A stretch of 64,000 nt of DNA from Aliikangiella maris (GCF_040719265.1 NZ_JBFDAH010000016.1:44901-108900); one strand, 5' to 3'. Positions 9,072 to 18,151 are shown, counted from the stretch's first letter. The notes: generated from the letters alone by a model not told the origin. Made by a program: numbers and translations.

Positions 9072-9956
9072 ATGGATATTAACCTGATTAAAACCTTTTT
9101 AGAGATTGAGAAAACCCGTCACTTTGGGCGAGCGGCCGATAACTTGTATTTAACTCAGGCGGCAATCAGTGCACGGGTTAAACAGCTGGAAGAAACTTTG
9201 GGTAAGCCATTATTTGAGCGCTATCGAAATAACATCCAGCTTACTCAGGCAGGCGAAGAGTTCTTACCGTTTGCGGTACAAATTGTTGAGCTGTGGTATA
9301 TGACCTACGCAAAAATGCGCCAAGATGAACAAATGGAGTTTATTAATATCGCTGCACCAGCGCTAATATGGCAGACTCGCCTGGCTAATTTGCCGGAGCG
9401 ACTATTAGTCAACAATCCAAAACTCCAATTGAATGCGCAGTATTTATCCAGTTCTTCAGTTTTTGATCAGTTATTAACTCATAAAGTTGATATCGGGTTT
9501 AGTTTTTTTCCACCCAAACAGTCTGAAATTCAAATTAATAAAACCTTGAAAATCCCCATGGCATTTTATGCTCATCAACCCAAGTGGCAAATGGATGATA
9601 TTAATAGTGCTAACCTGATTAGTGTCAGCATTGATGATTTGAGTGAAATTAATTGGAAAAACTGGTTTAAGCAAGATATCAGACCTCGTTTTTATGCCGC
9701 CGACTGGTTTATGGCCATTGAGTATATGGCACAGCAGGGGGGCGCCGCATTACTACCTAAAAGTTTGGTCAAACCTAAGTCAGGGCTATATCTGGTTAAA
9801 GATTCCCCGCTGGTTAAACAGCCATTTTATTTGTGTAGTGCTAAATCAATCGAAGAAAACGAACCTAAAAAGGCTACGCTTAAATTTATCAAGACAGTAT
9901 TTTTTGCTCAAAAATCTGCGCTAGAGTCCTTCGAAAATCACACCGAGATAAACTAG
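9072..9956 (+). CDS. hdfR: LysR-type regulator, HdfR-like
   Basis: The 294-aa product has an N-terminal winged helix-turn-helix (MDINLIKTFLEIEKTRHFGR, then LTQAAISARVKQLEETLG and LFERYRNNIQLT) very close to that of E. coli HdfR. The C-terminal effector domain is more diverged. HdfR represses the flagellar master operon flhDC in E. coli and is divergent from maoP. I use the ATG at 9072, which gives the family's usual first residues, rather than a start 54 bases earlier. With maoP on the opposite strand, the identification as HdfR is good. Its target genes here are unknown and no flagellar gene is in the window. Confidence 0.8.
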   Translation: MDINLIKTFLEIEKTRHFGRAADNLYLTQAAISARVKQLEETLGKPLFERYRNNIQLTQAGEEFLPFAVQIVELWYMTYAKMRQDEQMEFINIAAPALIWQTRLANLPERLLVNNPKLQLNAQYLSSSSVFDQLLTHKVDIGFSFFPPKQSEIQINKTLKIPMAFYAHQPKWQMDDINSANLISVSIDDLSEINWKNWFKQDIRPRFYAADWFMAIEYMAQQGGAALLPKSLVKPKSGLYLVKDSPLVKQPFYLCSAKSIEENEPKKATLKFIKTVFFAQKSALESFENHTEIN

Positions 9957-10057
9957 TACACTTGACTGGTTAATGGGTTTTACTTTGTTAATTGGCGCAA
10001 ATAGATTGGTACGACATAAATGAAATCTAGCTGATTTTCTTGGTGCGAGCTATAGGG

Positions 10058-11017
10058 TTAACGCACTTTGTTTAGGCTTAGGGTTGCAATAATCGGAAGA
10101 TGATCTGAATTAACATTAGGACCTGTTTCGATATATTTCACATTAAAGTGTTGGGAAACCAGAATATGGTCTATTGGCAAGCCAAGTCCACCGAGCCACG
10201 CAGGCCAAGTGGCTAAAATGCCAAATCCTTGTCGAGCGTTGTACATGTGAGTTTGATCTTCAAGAATTTGATAATTATTTGACCACTGCGTCATATTTAA
10301 ATCACCGGCAATAATCAGCGGCGTACTGGCAGGCAAAAGTTTTTTCACTAGCGTATTGGCATGATCATTACGCAATTGATAATAGGTTTTATCGCCAGGC
10401 GGCAAAAGGTGAGTTGTTATCAGTTTAATGGTTTGATTATTAAAGACAAAATTTGCTGATAGTGTCGGTAATTTCGCTTCTCCCCATCGATGTGTCTCAA
10501 TTGAATCTAATGGTATTTTGCTCAATATTGCTATACCAAAGTTATCGAGTCTGGATATGATTTTTTGATAAGGATATAAATGAACCAAACTTTCTAATTC
10601 TTGCTGCCACTCCTTATTGATTTCCTGGCCAATAAATATGTCAGGTGAATATGAGCGAATTAATTGAGTTACGGCGGGGTAGTCAGTGTTATGACTTTGC
10701 AGATTGAGTAACATTAAATTGAGTGCCGATTGGGTATCTGAGGCACCATTTTGTTTATTCCAATAGACGGGTATTACAAAAAAAGCATTTAATAACAGGC
10801 AACCTGCCAATAAGCCTGTCACCCATATTTTGCCGCTATATAGAAAGATACAGAAAAAAACTAAACTGGCGATAAAGTACTGAAATTTAAAATGTACCGT
10901 TAATTCAAAAAACCAGTTGAATGAAGGAAACAAACTAATCAGACTCATCAATATGGTTAGCGAGGCAAACAACTCGATGACACCCATTAATGGAACGTTT
11001 CTGCGCTTTATAATCAT
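10058..11017 (-). CDS. Membrane-anchored endonuclease/exonuclease/phosphatase family protein
   Basis: The 319-aa protein begins with two or three hydrophobic segments (about residues 10-30, 40-60 and 65-85) and ends with an EEP (DNase I/sphingomyelinase-like) domain. Key residues visible are the metal-binding Glu in FIGQEINKEW, the TTHLLPPGD strand, the AGDLNMTQW motif and the terminal NSDHLPIIATL with the catalytic His. The layout matches the membrane-tethered EEP proteins common in proteobacteria, which face the periplasm and may act on phosphoesters or lipids. It is a single gene; substrate unknown. Confidence 0.82.
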   Translation of the reverse strand: MIIKRRNVPLMGVIELFASLTILMSLISLFPSFNWFFELTVHFKFQYFIASLVFFCIFLYSGKIWVTGLLAGCLLLNAFFVIPVYWNKQNGASDTQSALNLMLLNLQSHNTDYPAVTQLIRSYSPDIFIGQEINKEWQQELESLVHLYPYQKIISRLDNFGIAILSKIPLDSIETHRWGEAKLPTLSANFVFNNQTIKLITTHLLPPGDKTYYQLRNDHANTLVKKLLPASTPLIIAGDLNMTQWSNNYQILEDQTHMYNARQGFGILATWPAWLGGLGLPIDHILVSQHFNVKYIETGPNVNSDHLPIIATLSLNKVR

Positions 11018-11246
11018 TACTAATTTACAACATTAATTTCCTGATAAACTCTGAAATCTTACAGGCTGAATTTTATAAAACACAACAAGTAACACCATAT
11101 ACAGAGCAAAACTATTTTTATCATTCTGCAATGATTCTACCGTAAACCTATACAGATTGGGTATAAATGTTTAAATTTTTGTTGATATTAATTAAAAATT
11201 TTCGTGTCTAAAATGTCAATAACTCAGCATTTAAGGGGCATTGAGT

Positions 11247-11699
11247 ATGAAAATTTTTAATGAGCAATTTGTTTTTAATATTTCTGATAATCCTCAATTA
11301 CTCGATAGAAAAATGATTTTTGACTATTTGTCTAAGCATAGTTATTGGTCGAAAGGTATTTCAAAAGAGGTCGTTGAACGCTCGCTCGATCATTCTTTGA
11401 CAATAGGTGCTTATGTGGAAAACAGACAAGTTGGTTTTTGTCGCGTGATTTCTGACTATGCAACCTTTGCCAATTTAGTTGATGTTTTTGTTGTTAAACC
11501 ATTTCGAAGGCAAGGTGTGGCAACAAAAATGATGCAATTTATTTTAGCTCACGAAAAACTTCAAGGATTACGCCGATTCATGCTAGCAACACGAGATGCA
11601 CATGCTTTTTATCGACAGTTTGGGTTTGAAGATATTAAAGAGTCTACTTCACTCATGCAGCGATATAATTCGGCAATATATCAGAAAAATCCACACTAG
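11247..11699 (+). CDS. GNAT-family N-acetyltransferase
   Basis: The roughly 150-aa product is a GNAT enzyme. The acetyl-CoA binding segment VFVVKPFRRQGVATKMMQFI (motif A, R/Q-x-x-G-x-A) is clear, followed by FMLATRDAHAFYRQFGFEDI, the motif B end. The N-terminal YWSKGISKEVVERSLDHSL matches a GNAT subgroup often annotated near YitH/AAC-like acetyltransferases. I start at the ATG at 11247 behind AAGGGG with eight bases of spacing; an upstream TTG at 11241 is unlikely. The acceptor is unknown. Confidence 0.85.
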   Translation: MKIFNEQFVFNISDNPQLLDRKMIFDYLSKHSYWSKGISKEVVERSLDHSLTIGAYVENRQVGFCRVISDYATFANLVDVFVVKPFRRQGVATKMMQFILAHEKLQGLRRFMLATRDAHAFYRQFGFEDIKESTSLMQRYNSAIYQKNPH

Positions 11700-11788
11700 A
11701 AGTTGTATATGTATAAGAGTCGTTGTCGCATAAACAGAGAAAGAATACGTCAGCAATCGACAAGGAACAAGATAGCTTTTGAAAAGTA

Positions 11789-11839
11789 GAACTGTCTGAT
11801 ATTTGAGTTTGAATATAGAAAATAACCATCAGACAGTTC
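11789..11839. repeat. 12-bp inverted repeat downstream of hisD
   Basis: GAACTGTCTGAT at 11789-11800 and ATCAGACAGTTC at 11828-11839 are perfectly complementary across a 27-base AT-rich loop. It lies between the convergent ends of the GNAT gene and hisD, so it may stop or stabilise one or both transcripts. It lacks a T-run typical of an intrinsic terminator, so the role is uncertain. Confidence 0.45.
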
Positions 11840-11853
11840 AATTGTAAAATTAA

Positions 11854-13056
11854 TTAGCAACGTACTTTAAGACTTTCCAAGTGGTAAACTAAACCTTCTG
11901 CTTGTGCTAAAGGCATTGCAGCTGTTGATAAAGTTTTGCGTCCATGATCGTTTAGTTGTTGTGTAGTCATTAATTTTAAATAGGTCAATACATTTAAGCC
12001 GCCAGTCTGTCTGGCATAACCCAGTGTTGGTAAAGTATGATTCGGACCACTAATATAATCACCAAGCGCAACAGCACTGTTGGCACCAATAAATAACGAA
12101 CCATAGTGAGTCAGTGAGTCGGCACTAATATCAGCATGACATAGCATTAAATGCTCGGGAGCATATTGCTCACTAAAATTAACTAATGTTTCAGTATCTG
12201 GCGCAAAAATTAATTCTACCTGACCATTGTCGAGTAACGGTTTAGTTTGTTCATTCTGGTTGATAAAATCTAATAATTGATTAAGCCAGTTTTTATCATC
12301 GCTAACAATTAATGAGCAAGCCAAAGGATCATGCTCAGCTTGTGCTAAAGCATCGAGCGCCAACCATTCAACCGGTTGCTTGCCATCACAAATTGCGAGT
12401 AATTCGCTAGGACCTGCCAGACCATCAATTTTTACCTGACTTTGTAATTGCTTTTTGGCTTCGTTGACCCATGCATTGCCTGGCCCAACAATTAAATCAA
12501 CTGGTGAAATTGATTGATAACCTTTGGCCATTGCTGCAATTGCTTGAACGCCACCAATCTGCATCATTTGAGTTGCACCCGCTAAAGAGGCGGCTGCTAA
12601 TAGCGCCGGATGCGTTGAAGGAGTACAGGCTATTCTTATAGGGCAACCAGCAACTTGTGCTGGTATTAAGGTCATCAGGGCCGTTGAAATTAGTGGAAAA
12701 CGTCCACCGGGAATATACGCTCCGATTCGCTCGATTGGCTCCACAACTTGACCAAACGTACCAAACTCATCAGTAAAGCTTTGCGTTTTAAGTCCCGCTA
12801 ATTGGAACTGGGCAAAGGTTTTTACTCGCTTTGCAGCCAGTTGAATAGCACTTCTTAGTTCATCAGTTAAGTCATAATCGGCAAATGGTTTTAACGTGAT
12901 CATCTGCGGCACTTGTTGATCGAATTTTTCAGCGAGCGTGTCGATGATTCGATCTCCACCATGTTCAATGTCTTGCAACATTTTACTGACTTGTTTGGCA
13001 ACTTGTGAATCTTGATCGAGTTGGGTACGTTGCCAGTTGGATGCGTTAATTATCAT
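11854..13056 (-). CDS. hisD: Histidinol dehydrogenase
   Basis: The 400-aa enzyme oxidises L-histidinol to histidine in two NAD-dependent steps, the last reactions of the pathway. Diagnostic segments are PGGRFPLISTALMTLIPAQVAG, GVQAIAAMAKG, VGPGNAWVNEAKKQL, DGLAGPSELL, the Zn and active-site region QAEHDPLACS, YAPEHL and the terminal SGPNHTLPTLGYARQTGGL. It is about 30 residues shorter than E. coli HisD, mainly at the N-terminus, with no motif missing. It is the last gene of the operon; its start overlaps the end of the hisA-hisIE fusion gene by 11 bases, implying coupled translation. Confidence 0.95.
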   Translation of the reverse strand: MIINASNWQRTQLDQDSQVAKQVSKMLQDIEHGGDRIIDTLAEKFDQQVPQMITLKPFADYDLTDELRSAIQLAAKRVKTFAQFQLAGLKTQSFTDEFGTFGQVVEPIERIGAYIPGGRFPLISTALMTLIPAQVAGCPIRIACTPSTHPALLAAASLAGATQMMQIGGVQAIAAMAKGYQSISPVDLIVGPGNAWVNEAKKQLQSQVKIDGLAGPSELLAICDGKQPVEWLALDALAQAEHDPLACSLIVSDDKNWLNQLLDFINQNEQTKPLLDNGQVELIFAPDTETLVNFSEQYAPEHLMLCHADISADSLTHYGSLFIGANSAVALGDYISGPNHTLPTLGYARQTGGLNVLTYLKLMTTQQLNDHGRKTLSTAAMPLAQAEGLVYHLESLKVRC

Positions 13057-14281
13057 TAAAGCGACTCCTTAACTCATTGGTAATATCATTAATATCAACA
13101 CCTTTTGCCAGTGCATCTACCAAGGCAAAGAATATTAAGTCGGCTGCTTCCCAGCGTACTTCATCCGTATCCTGTGCTTCGATGAGTTCTTCGGCTTCTT
13201 CCCTGATTTTTTCTGCACGGAATTCTGCAGATTGAAATAATTTTGTGGTAAATGATTTTTCTGGTAATTGTTGTTGGCGTCTTGATAACAATTCGGTTAA
13301 TCGATTGAGATCGAAGGGTTTAACCTGTGATGCAAAACAGCTGTAGCGATCAAAATGACAAGCATCACCTTGCTGTACAACGCTAAATAAAATAGTGTCA
13401 CCATCACAGTCAACATCGGCACTGATGAGTTGTTGCTGATTACCGCTAGTCAGTCCTTTCTCCCATAATGATTGACGACTGCGGCTCCAGTAAATGCCTT
13501 TTCTCTGAGTGAGAGCCTGAGTTAATGACTCTTTATTGGAATAGGCCAACATGAGTACCTTTTTGGTGATAGCATCTTGTACTACTGTTGGAACTAAAGG
13601 TGCTTTTTCAAAGTCAACTTGACAAAGAAAGCAATCAACCAGGTTGAGTTTACCGGTATAAATAGACATTCCAATCTGACCATTTGCACCTAAACGTGTA
13701 TACCATTGAATATCATCTAGTGTTGTAATGCCACCCGCAATAGTGACGGGAACTGGCGAAGTTTTGATGACCTCTTCTATACGAGGCTTATCAATTCCTT
13801 GCAGCATTCCCTCTTTTTCTACCTGTGTATATAAAAACTCACTGCAATGGTTTGCCAGTTCGGGAATCAAATCAAGAACTTTTTCTCCCTCAGTATTTTG
13901 CCAGCCTTGCGTTGACCAATAATCACCTTTGGCATCAATTGCAAAGATTAAACTTTCTTTAGAGAGCTTTTTTACCCAGTCTTGGCGACAACTGGTACCT
14001 ATAATTATCTTGCTGGCACCCGCTTTAATATATTCTTGCGCGGTTTGTAAATCACGAATACCACCACCAACTCTACAAGGTCTGACTTTTAATAATTTTT
14101 TGATGAGCGCCTTATTGTCTCCTCGACCCAGTGCTGCGTCTAAATCGATGATCGCCACTTCGCCATAAGTTGAGAATTCTTCGAGAATTTCAAAAACATT
14201 CTCTCGCTCAAGTACTTTATCTTTTCCTTGCTTTAGTTGGACGGCTTTGCCGTCCATTAAATCAATCGATGGTATTAACAT
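13046..14281 (-). CDS. hisA-hisIE: Trifunctional HisA-HisI-HisE fusion
   Basis: A single 411-aa frame joins three pathway enzymes. Residues 1 to about 222 are a HisA (ProFAR isomerase) barrel, with MLIPSIDLMDGKAVQL, VGGGIRD and TIAGGITTLDD, and candidate catalytic aspartates D7 and D116. Residues 225-318 are HisI (phosphoribosyl-AMP cyclohydrolase), with WSRSRQSLWEKGLTSGN, DVDCDGDT and GDACHFDRYSCF. Residues 325-411 are HisE (phosphoribosyl-ATP pyrophosphohydrolase), with REEAEELIEA and EAADLIFFALVDAL. HisIE fusions are common, but HisA is normally separate. The HisA part is shorter than the usual 240-245 aa and its C-terminal phosphate loop (GANGQIGMSIYTGK) is divergent. There is no stop or frameshift between parts. 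A 138-base gap with a small hairpin (TTCGTCT/AGACGAA, 14308-14329) separates it from hisF. Confidence 0.93.
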   Translation of the reverse strand: MLIPSIDLMDGKAVQLKQGKDKVLERENVFEILEEFSTYGEVAIIDLDAALGRGDNKALIKKLLKVRPCRVGGGIRDLQTAQEYIKAGASKIIIGTSCRQDWVKKLSKESLIFAIDAKGDYWSTQGWQNTEGEKVLDLIPELANHCSEFLYTQVEKEGMLQGIDKPRIEEVIKTSPVPVTIAGGITTLDDIQWYTRLGANGQIGMSIYTGKLNLVDCFLCQVDFEKAPLVPTVVQDAITKKVLMLAYSNKESLTQALTQRKGIYWSRSRQSLWEKGLTSGNQQQLISADVDCDGDTILFSVVQQGDACHFDRYSCFASQVKPFDLNRLTELLSRRQQQLPEKSFTTKLFQSAEFRAEKIREEAEELIEAQDTDEVRWEAADLIFFALVDALAKGVDINDITNELRSRFNDN

Positions 14282-14419
14282 GAGTTTAATCCTGTGCTTG
14301 CTGATTTTTCGTCTTATTCTTGAGACGAATCATAAAAATAGTTGATAAATTTATTAAAGACTTAAGTTTGTTTTTAACCACTTAAGTACACGTTAAAACA
14401 TTAAGTTTTTGTTAAGTAT

Positions 14420-15202
14420 TTATGTTCGCGTATTGATACCATGTGCCATTAAATATTGTTTCACTTGATTGACGCTATACTCGCCACTATGGAACATACC
14501 CGCTGCCAGACAAGCGTCTGCGCCTGAAACAAATGCATCGAGAAAATGTTGTTCGTTCTTGGCACCACCTGAGGCGATTACCTGAATTGGAACTTGTTTA
14601 GCAACCTGCGCCGTTAGTGCCGTGTCAAAACCGGAGCCTGTTCCATCTTTATGCATAGCCGTGAGTAAAATCTCTCCCGCGCCTCTATCGGCAACTTCTT
14701 GCGTCCAATCAAAAAAGTTTCTCTCCGTTAATTTTCGGCCTCCATTAATATATACGCCAAGTTGTTCATCTTGCTGGTTGACATCGATAGCAACAACAAC
14801 ACATTGGCTGCCGTATGCTTTAGCAGTTTGATTAATGATTTCGGGTTGTAGCACGGCAGTGGTATTTAAGGCGACTTTGTCAGCGCCGGCATCTAAAAAT
14901 GCTTTAACATCGTCAAGTTTTTTTAAACCACCGCCAACGGTAAAAGGAATCGATAGATTTTTTGCAATATCGGTGACCAATTTTAGTGCGGTAGGTCGGT
15001 TTTCGTTACTTGCTGAAATATCGAGAAAAACTAATTCGTCGGCACCTTGTTTTTCGTAATTTATAGCCAGTTCAACCGGATCGCCCATATCTCTTAATTG
15101 TTTAAAGTTCGTGCCTTTAACAACGCGTCCCTTATCAACATCGAGACAAACGATTATTCGCGGTAATAAACTGTTGTCGGAAAGTTGTGTTGAGTTGTTC
15201 AT
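14420..15202 (-). CDS. hisF: Imidazole glycerol phosphate synthase, cyclase subunit
   Basis: The 260-aa barrel closes the imidazole ring using ammonia passed from HisH. LPRIIVCLDVDKGRVVKGTNF at the start carries the first catalytic Asp, and VVAIDVNQ near 130 carries the second. FTVGGGLKKLDD, GADKVALNTTA and VIASGGAKNEQHF are the phosphate-binding loops. Length is normal. It lies four bases after hisH on the same strand, as expected for subunits made in equal amounts. Confidence 0.96.
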   Translation of the reverse strand: MNNSTQLSDNSLLPRIIVCLDVDKGRVVKGTNFKQLRDMGDPVELAINYEKQGADELVFLDISASNENRPTALKLVTDIAKNLSIPFTVGGGLKKLDDVKAFLDAGADKVALNTTAVLQPEIINQTAKAYGSQCVVVAIDVNQQDEQLGVYINGGRKLTERNFFDWTQEVADRGAGEILLTAMHKDGTGSGFDTALTAQVAKQVPIQVIASGGAKNEQHFLDAFVSGADACLAAGMFHSGEYSVNQVKQYLMAHGINTRT

Positions 15203-15206
15203 CAGT

Positions 15207-15782
15207 TCAAATACCTTGAGTTAAAATCTGGTTAATAATTTGACTACCGGCTTCACTGGATTTTTCGGGGTGAAACTGAACACCGATAAAATTATCGAGT
15301 TTGACTGCGGCACAAAAGTTTTCACCATAAGTTGTTGTTGCAATACTGTACGGACTGTCTTTAATAGCGTAACTATTAACAAAGTAAACAATAGTGTCAT
15401 TCCATACATTGTCTTTTAATGTTGACCAACCAACCATAGGTTTCTTAGGGAAATCTAATGCTTGCGCTTTACCGTTAAGCCAACCTAAGCCAACCGCCTC
15501 CGGATCTTCTTCACTGGCATTAAAAAAGATTTGCATACCAACACAAATACCAAAAATAGGAGTAGTTGAACCTTTAAATTGATTGAGATATTCAACCCAA
15601 CCATTCGCCTGAATATTTTCCATTACAGTCCCAAAACGACCTTGTCCAGGAATTACAATAGCATCATAGTTTTCTGTGTTGGGCTGTTGCAAAATAGTTA
15701 CATTAAAACCCAAGCGCTCAATTGCCGCTTTTAAACTAAAAAGATTACCCGCCTTGGTATCGATAATAAGAATTTTTTTCAT
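15207..15782 (-). CDS. hisH: Imidazole glycerol phosphate synthase, glutamine amidotransferase subunit
   Basis: The 191-aa class I glutaminase feeds ammonia to HisF. The nucleophile Cys is in FGICVGMQIFF, and the His-Glu pair is in VQFHPEKSSEAG near the C-terminus. PGQGRFGTVMENI is the oxyanion-strand region. The ATG at 15782 starts MKKILIIDTKAGN, which matches the family; an upstream start would add 12 hydrophobic residues that do not belong. The gene is 89 bases after hisB and four bases before hisF. Confidence 0.95.
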   Translation of the reverse strand: MKKILIIDTKAGNLFSLKAAIERLGFNVTILQQPNTENYDAIVIPGQGRFGTVMENIQANGWVEYLNQFKGSTTPIFGICVGMQIFFNASEEDPEAVGLGWLNGKAQALDFPKKPMVGWSTLKDNVWNDTIVYFVNSYAIKDSPYSIATTTYGENFCAAVKLDNFIGVQFHPEKSSEAGSQIINQILTQGI

Positions 15783-15871
15783 AAGTTTAACCTGAAAAAA
15801 GCAGGCCAATTGATACAACTTAAAGAGATTGCAAATTGGCTGAAAAAATTATTAAAAAATAGACCGTTTAA

Positions 15872-16474
15872 TTACAACATGCCTTTCGTTGTGTTAATAC
15901 CATCGGTTGGTGTTAAAGCTTCTTTCAGTGCATAAGCTAATGCTTTAAAGCAGCCTTCTGCTAAATGGTGATTGTTACGAAAGTACATAGGTTTTATATG
16001 TAATGTTATTGCTGCACTAGTTGCCAGGGTATAGAAAAAGTGCTCAAACATTTCTGTACTAACTTGTCCAATATTTTCACGAGTAAATGCCAGTTCGCCA
16101 ACATAAAGCCCACGCCCTGATAAATCAACTGCGCACATAATAAGTGTTTCATCCATTGGCAGTAGTCTTTGGCCATATCGTTGCATGGTTTTGCGTTGTC
16201 GCCATGCTTGTTGCAGTGCTTGGCCTAAAACAATGGCAATATCCTCTACAGTATGATGATCATCAATATGCAAGTCGCCAGAAACTTTGAGTGATAAATT
16301 CCAGCGTGCGTGTGACGCCAGTTGATGAATCATATGATCAAAAAAACCGATTCCGGTATTAATTTCGATGTTTTGTGCACCATCAATGTCCAGTTCGACC
16401 GAAATATCAGTTTCTTTGGTTTGCCTGGATAAACTGATGACAGAAGAAGTCGATGAAATTATTTGCTTGGACAT
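15872..16474 (-). CDS. hisB: Imidazoleglycerol-phosphate dehydratase (monofunctional HisB)
   Basis: The 200-aa protein contains only the dehydratase, not the N-terminal phosphatase found in enterobacterial HisB. Metal-binding motifs GFFDHMIHQLASHARW, DLHIDDHHTVEDIAI and FRNNHHLAEGCFKALA are intact. I use the second in-frame ATG at 16474, because GGAGG lies seven bases upstream of it but only one base from the ATG at 16480. The start lies inside the end of the upstream hisC-HAD gene (16-base overlap), so translation is probably coupled. The missing phosphatase seems to be supplied by the HAD domain of that neighbour. Confidence 0.95.
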   Translation of the reverse strand: MSKQIISSTSSVISLSRQTKETDISVELDIDGAQNIEINTGIGFFDHMIHQLASHARWNLSLKVSGDLHIDDHHTVEDIAIVLGQALQQAWRQRKTMQRYGQRLLPMDETLIMCAVDLSGRGLYVGELAFTRENIGQVSTEMFEHFFYTLATSAAITLHIKPMYFRNNHHLAEGCFKALAYALKEALTPTDGINTTKGML

Positions 16475-18105
16475 AACCATGCCTCCAGTTCGTTGATGTT
16501 ATTCAATACGATATCTGCACCTGCCTCATATAAGGTTTCAGCGTTTCTTTCGCCAATGCCAATGGCGAGAGAATTCGAGGCGTTGGCGGCTTGCATGTCG
16601 TCTGGGTTGTCGCCGCACATCCAGCTGAAACTTGAGTACTTTTTTTGCAGTTTATTAATACCCTCCGGTGATGGTTTGGGTTCCTTCACATCATCCAGAC
16701 TAACAACATCAACCGTTTTCAGATTAACTAGCTGTGTTCCTGCTTTTGCTTCAAACGCCGGACGACCGGTGACCACTGCAAATCGGGTTTGCTTTGATTG
16801 ATTAATGTAATTTACCAATGAAGTATTAATTAGTGGCTTTTCGTTGGCAACAAAACCATCATTATTTTTACCAAGATACAACTGCTGAAAAACTTCGACA
16901 ACTTTGTCCAGTGACAGCTCAACCTGATATTTTGCTAATAACGCCTGGGTTAAAACCCAATCATTATTATAGCCTCCCGAATCTTTAAACTGATAAATTT
17001 CTGCTTGGGAAATATTAACACCAGATAACTCCCGAACCGTTGCTTTGATTGTCGTATCGTAGCTATCGCTGGTATCGATTAGTACGCCATCCATATCGAG
17101 ACAGACTAGTTCAGGGCGCAGTGCATGTTTGAGCAGCTGCTTGAGTTTTTGCAGATTATATGGAATGGTAATGCGCAAACAATTTTCTAATTCGTTTTCG
17201 TTAAAAATACGAATTAGGATCTGATTTTTCTGTAAAAATGATTTTATTGCTGTTGCTTGTTTGTTGGGTAAGCGAATCATTACAAAGTTAGCTTCACTAG
17301 ATAGAACACAAATTTGCATTGACTGTAAATATTCGATCAAGGCTAATCGATTATTTGCAATAGCCTGACAATACTCACGCATTTCTTCACGATTATCTGG
17401 TTCGAGAGCTTGATTAGCAATTTGCAGACTGGGCTGGGGAATGTTGAATGGCATACAGCGTAAGGTAAATTCATTAATTAATTCGCTTGCGCCAATAATG
17501 TAACCCAAACGAATACCGGCCAGTCCATAAGCTTTTGAAAGTGTTCTTAAAATAACAAGGTTGTCAAATTGTGCAAGCAGTGTATTTACTGCGCTTTCTA
17601 CTTGACTGAATTCGATATAAGCTTCATCTAAAAATACCCAGCTGCTATTGGCTTTAGCAGTTTTAATTATTTCAATTAAGTCAGTCTCGGCAATCAGCTC
17701 TCCGGTGGGATTATTAGGGCGAGTGATAACGGTAACTGAGTTTTTTGTTTGCTCAATAGATTGTTTTATTGCTTCGATATTAATGGATAAATCTTTGTTT
17801 GCCGGAATTAACTTTGCGTTGAGTTGCCAGCTTTTTACTCCCCAGGTATATTGCGAAAATGCAGGCAAAGGAAGAATCAGTTGATAACTTTCTTTTAGCA
17901 GACGCATTAAAATCATAATCGCTTCATCGCCACCATTGGTGCATAATACCTGTGATGGGTGAACTTGATTTAGCTCAGCAATACGTTGCTCTAGTGATTG
18001 TCTTTCTGGATAACGCCAATAATTTTCACCATTAGGTAAGCTGGCAACCAATGGGCTGGTGTTATCGCTGCGTTCGTTAAAATCGAGTTTTAGAAAATTT
18101 TGCAT
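16459..18105 (-). CDS. hisC: Fusion of histidinol-phosphate aminotransferase and HAD phosphatase
   Basis: The 548-aa product has two domains. Residues 1 to about 328 are a HisC-type class I aminotransferase, with CTNGGDEAIMILMRLL near 55-70, TRPNNPTGELI near 128-138, VFLDEAYIEF and the PLP lysine K191 in TLSKAYGLAGIRLGY. Residues 333-548 are a HAD-superfamily hydrolase, with motif I D337-x-D339 in CLDMDGVLIDTS, motif II VVTGRP, the motif III Lys in VKEPKPSPEG and motif IV CGDNPDDMQAAN. The operon has no other histidinol-phosphatase and HisB is dehydratase only, so the HAD part is the obvious candidate for that step. HisC makes histidinol phosphate and the HAD domain would dephosphorylate it within one polypeptide. 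The domains are seen; phosphatase specificity is inferred. Confidence 0.92.
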   Translation of the reverse strand: MQNFLKLDFNERSDNTSPLVASLPNGENYWRYPERQSLEQRIAELNQVHPSQVLCTNGGDEAIMILMRLLKESYQLILPLPAFSQYTWGVKSWQLNAKLIPANKDLSINIEAIKQSIEQTKNSVTVITRPNNPTGELIAETDLIEIIKTAKANSSWVFLDEAYIEFSQVESAVNTLLAQFDNLVILRTLSKAYGLAGIRLGYIIGASELINEFTLRCMPFNIPQPSLQIANQALEPDNREEMREYCQAIANNRLALIEYLQSMQICVLSSEANFVMIRLPNKQATAIKSFLQKNQILIRIFNENELENCLRITIPYNLQKLKQLLKHALRPELVCLDMDGVLIDTSDSYDTTIKATVRELSGVNISQAEIYQFKDSGGYNNDWVLTQALLAKYQVELSLDKVVEVFQQLYLGKNNDGFVANEKPLINTSLVNYINQSKQTRFAVVTGRPAFEAKAGTQLVNLKTVDVVSLDDVKEPKPSPEGINKLQKKYSSFSWMCGDNPDDMQAANASNSLAIGIGERNAETLYEAGADIVLNNINELEAWLCPSK

Positions 18106-18151
18106 TTGCCTGTTCTCACTTTTGCCTGTTCATTGTATTACTTTGGGCGGA

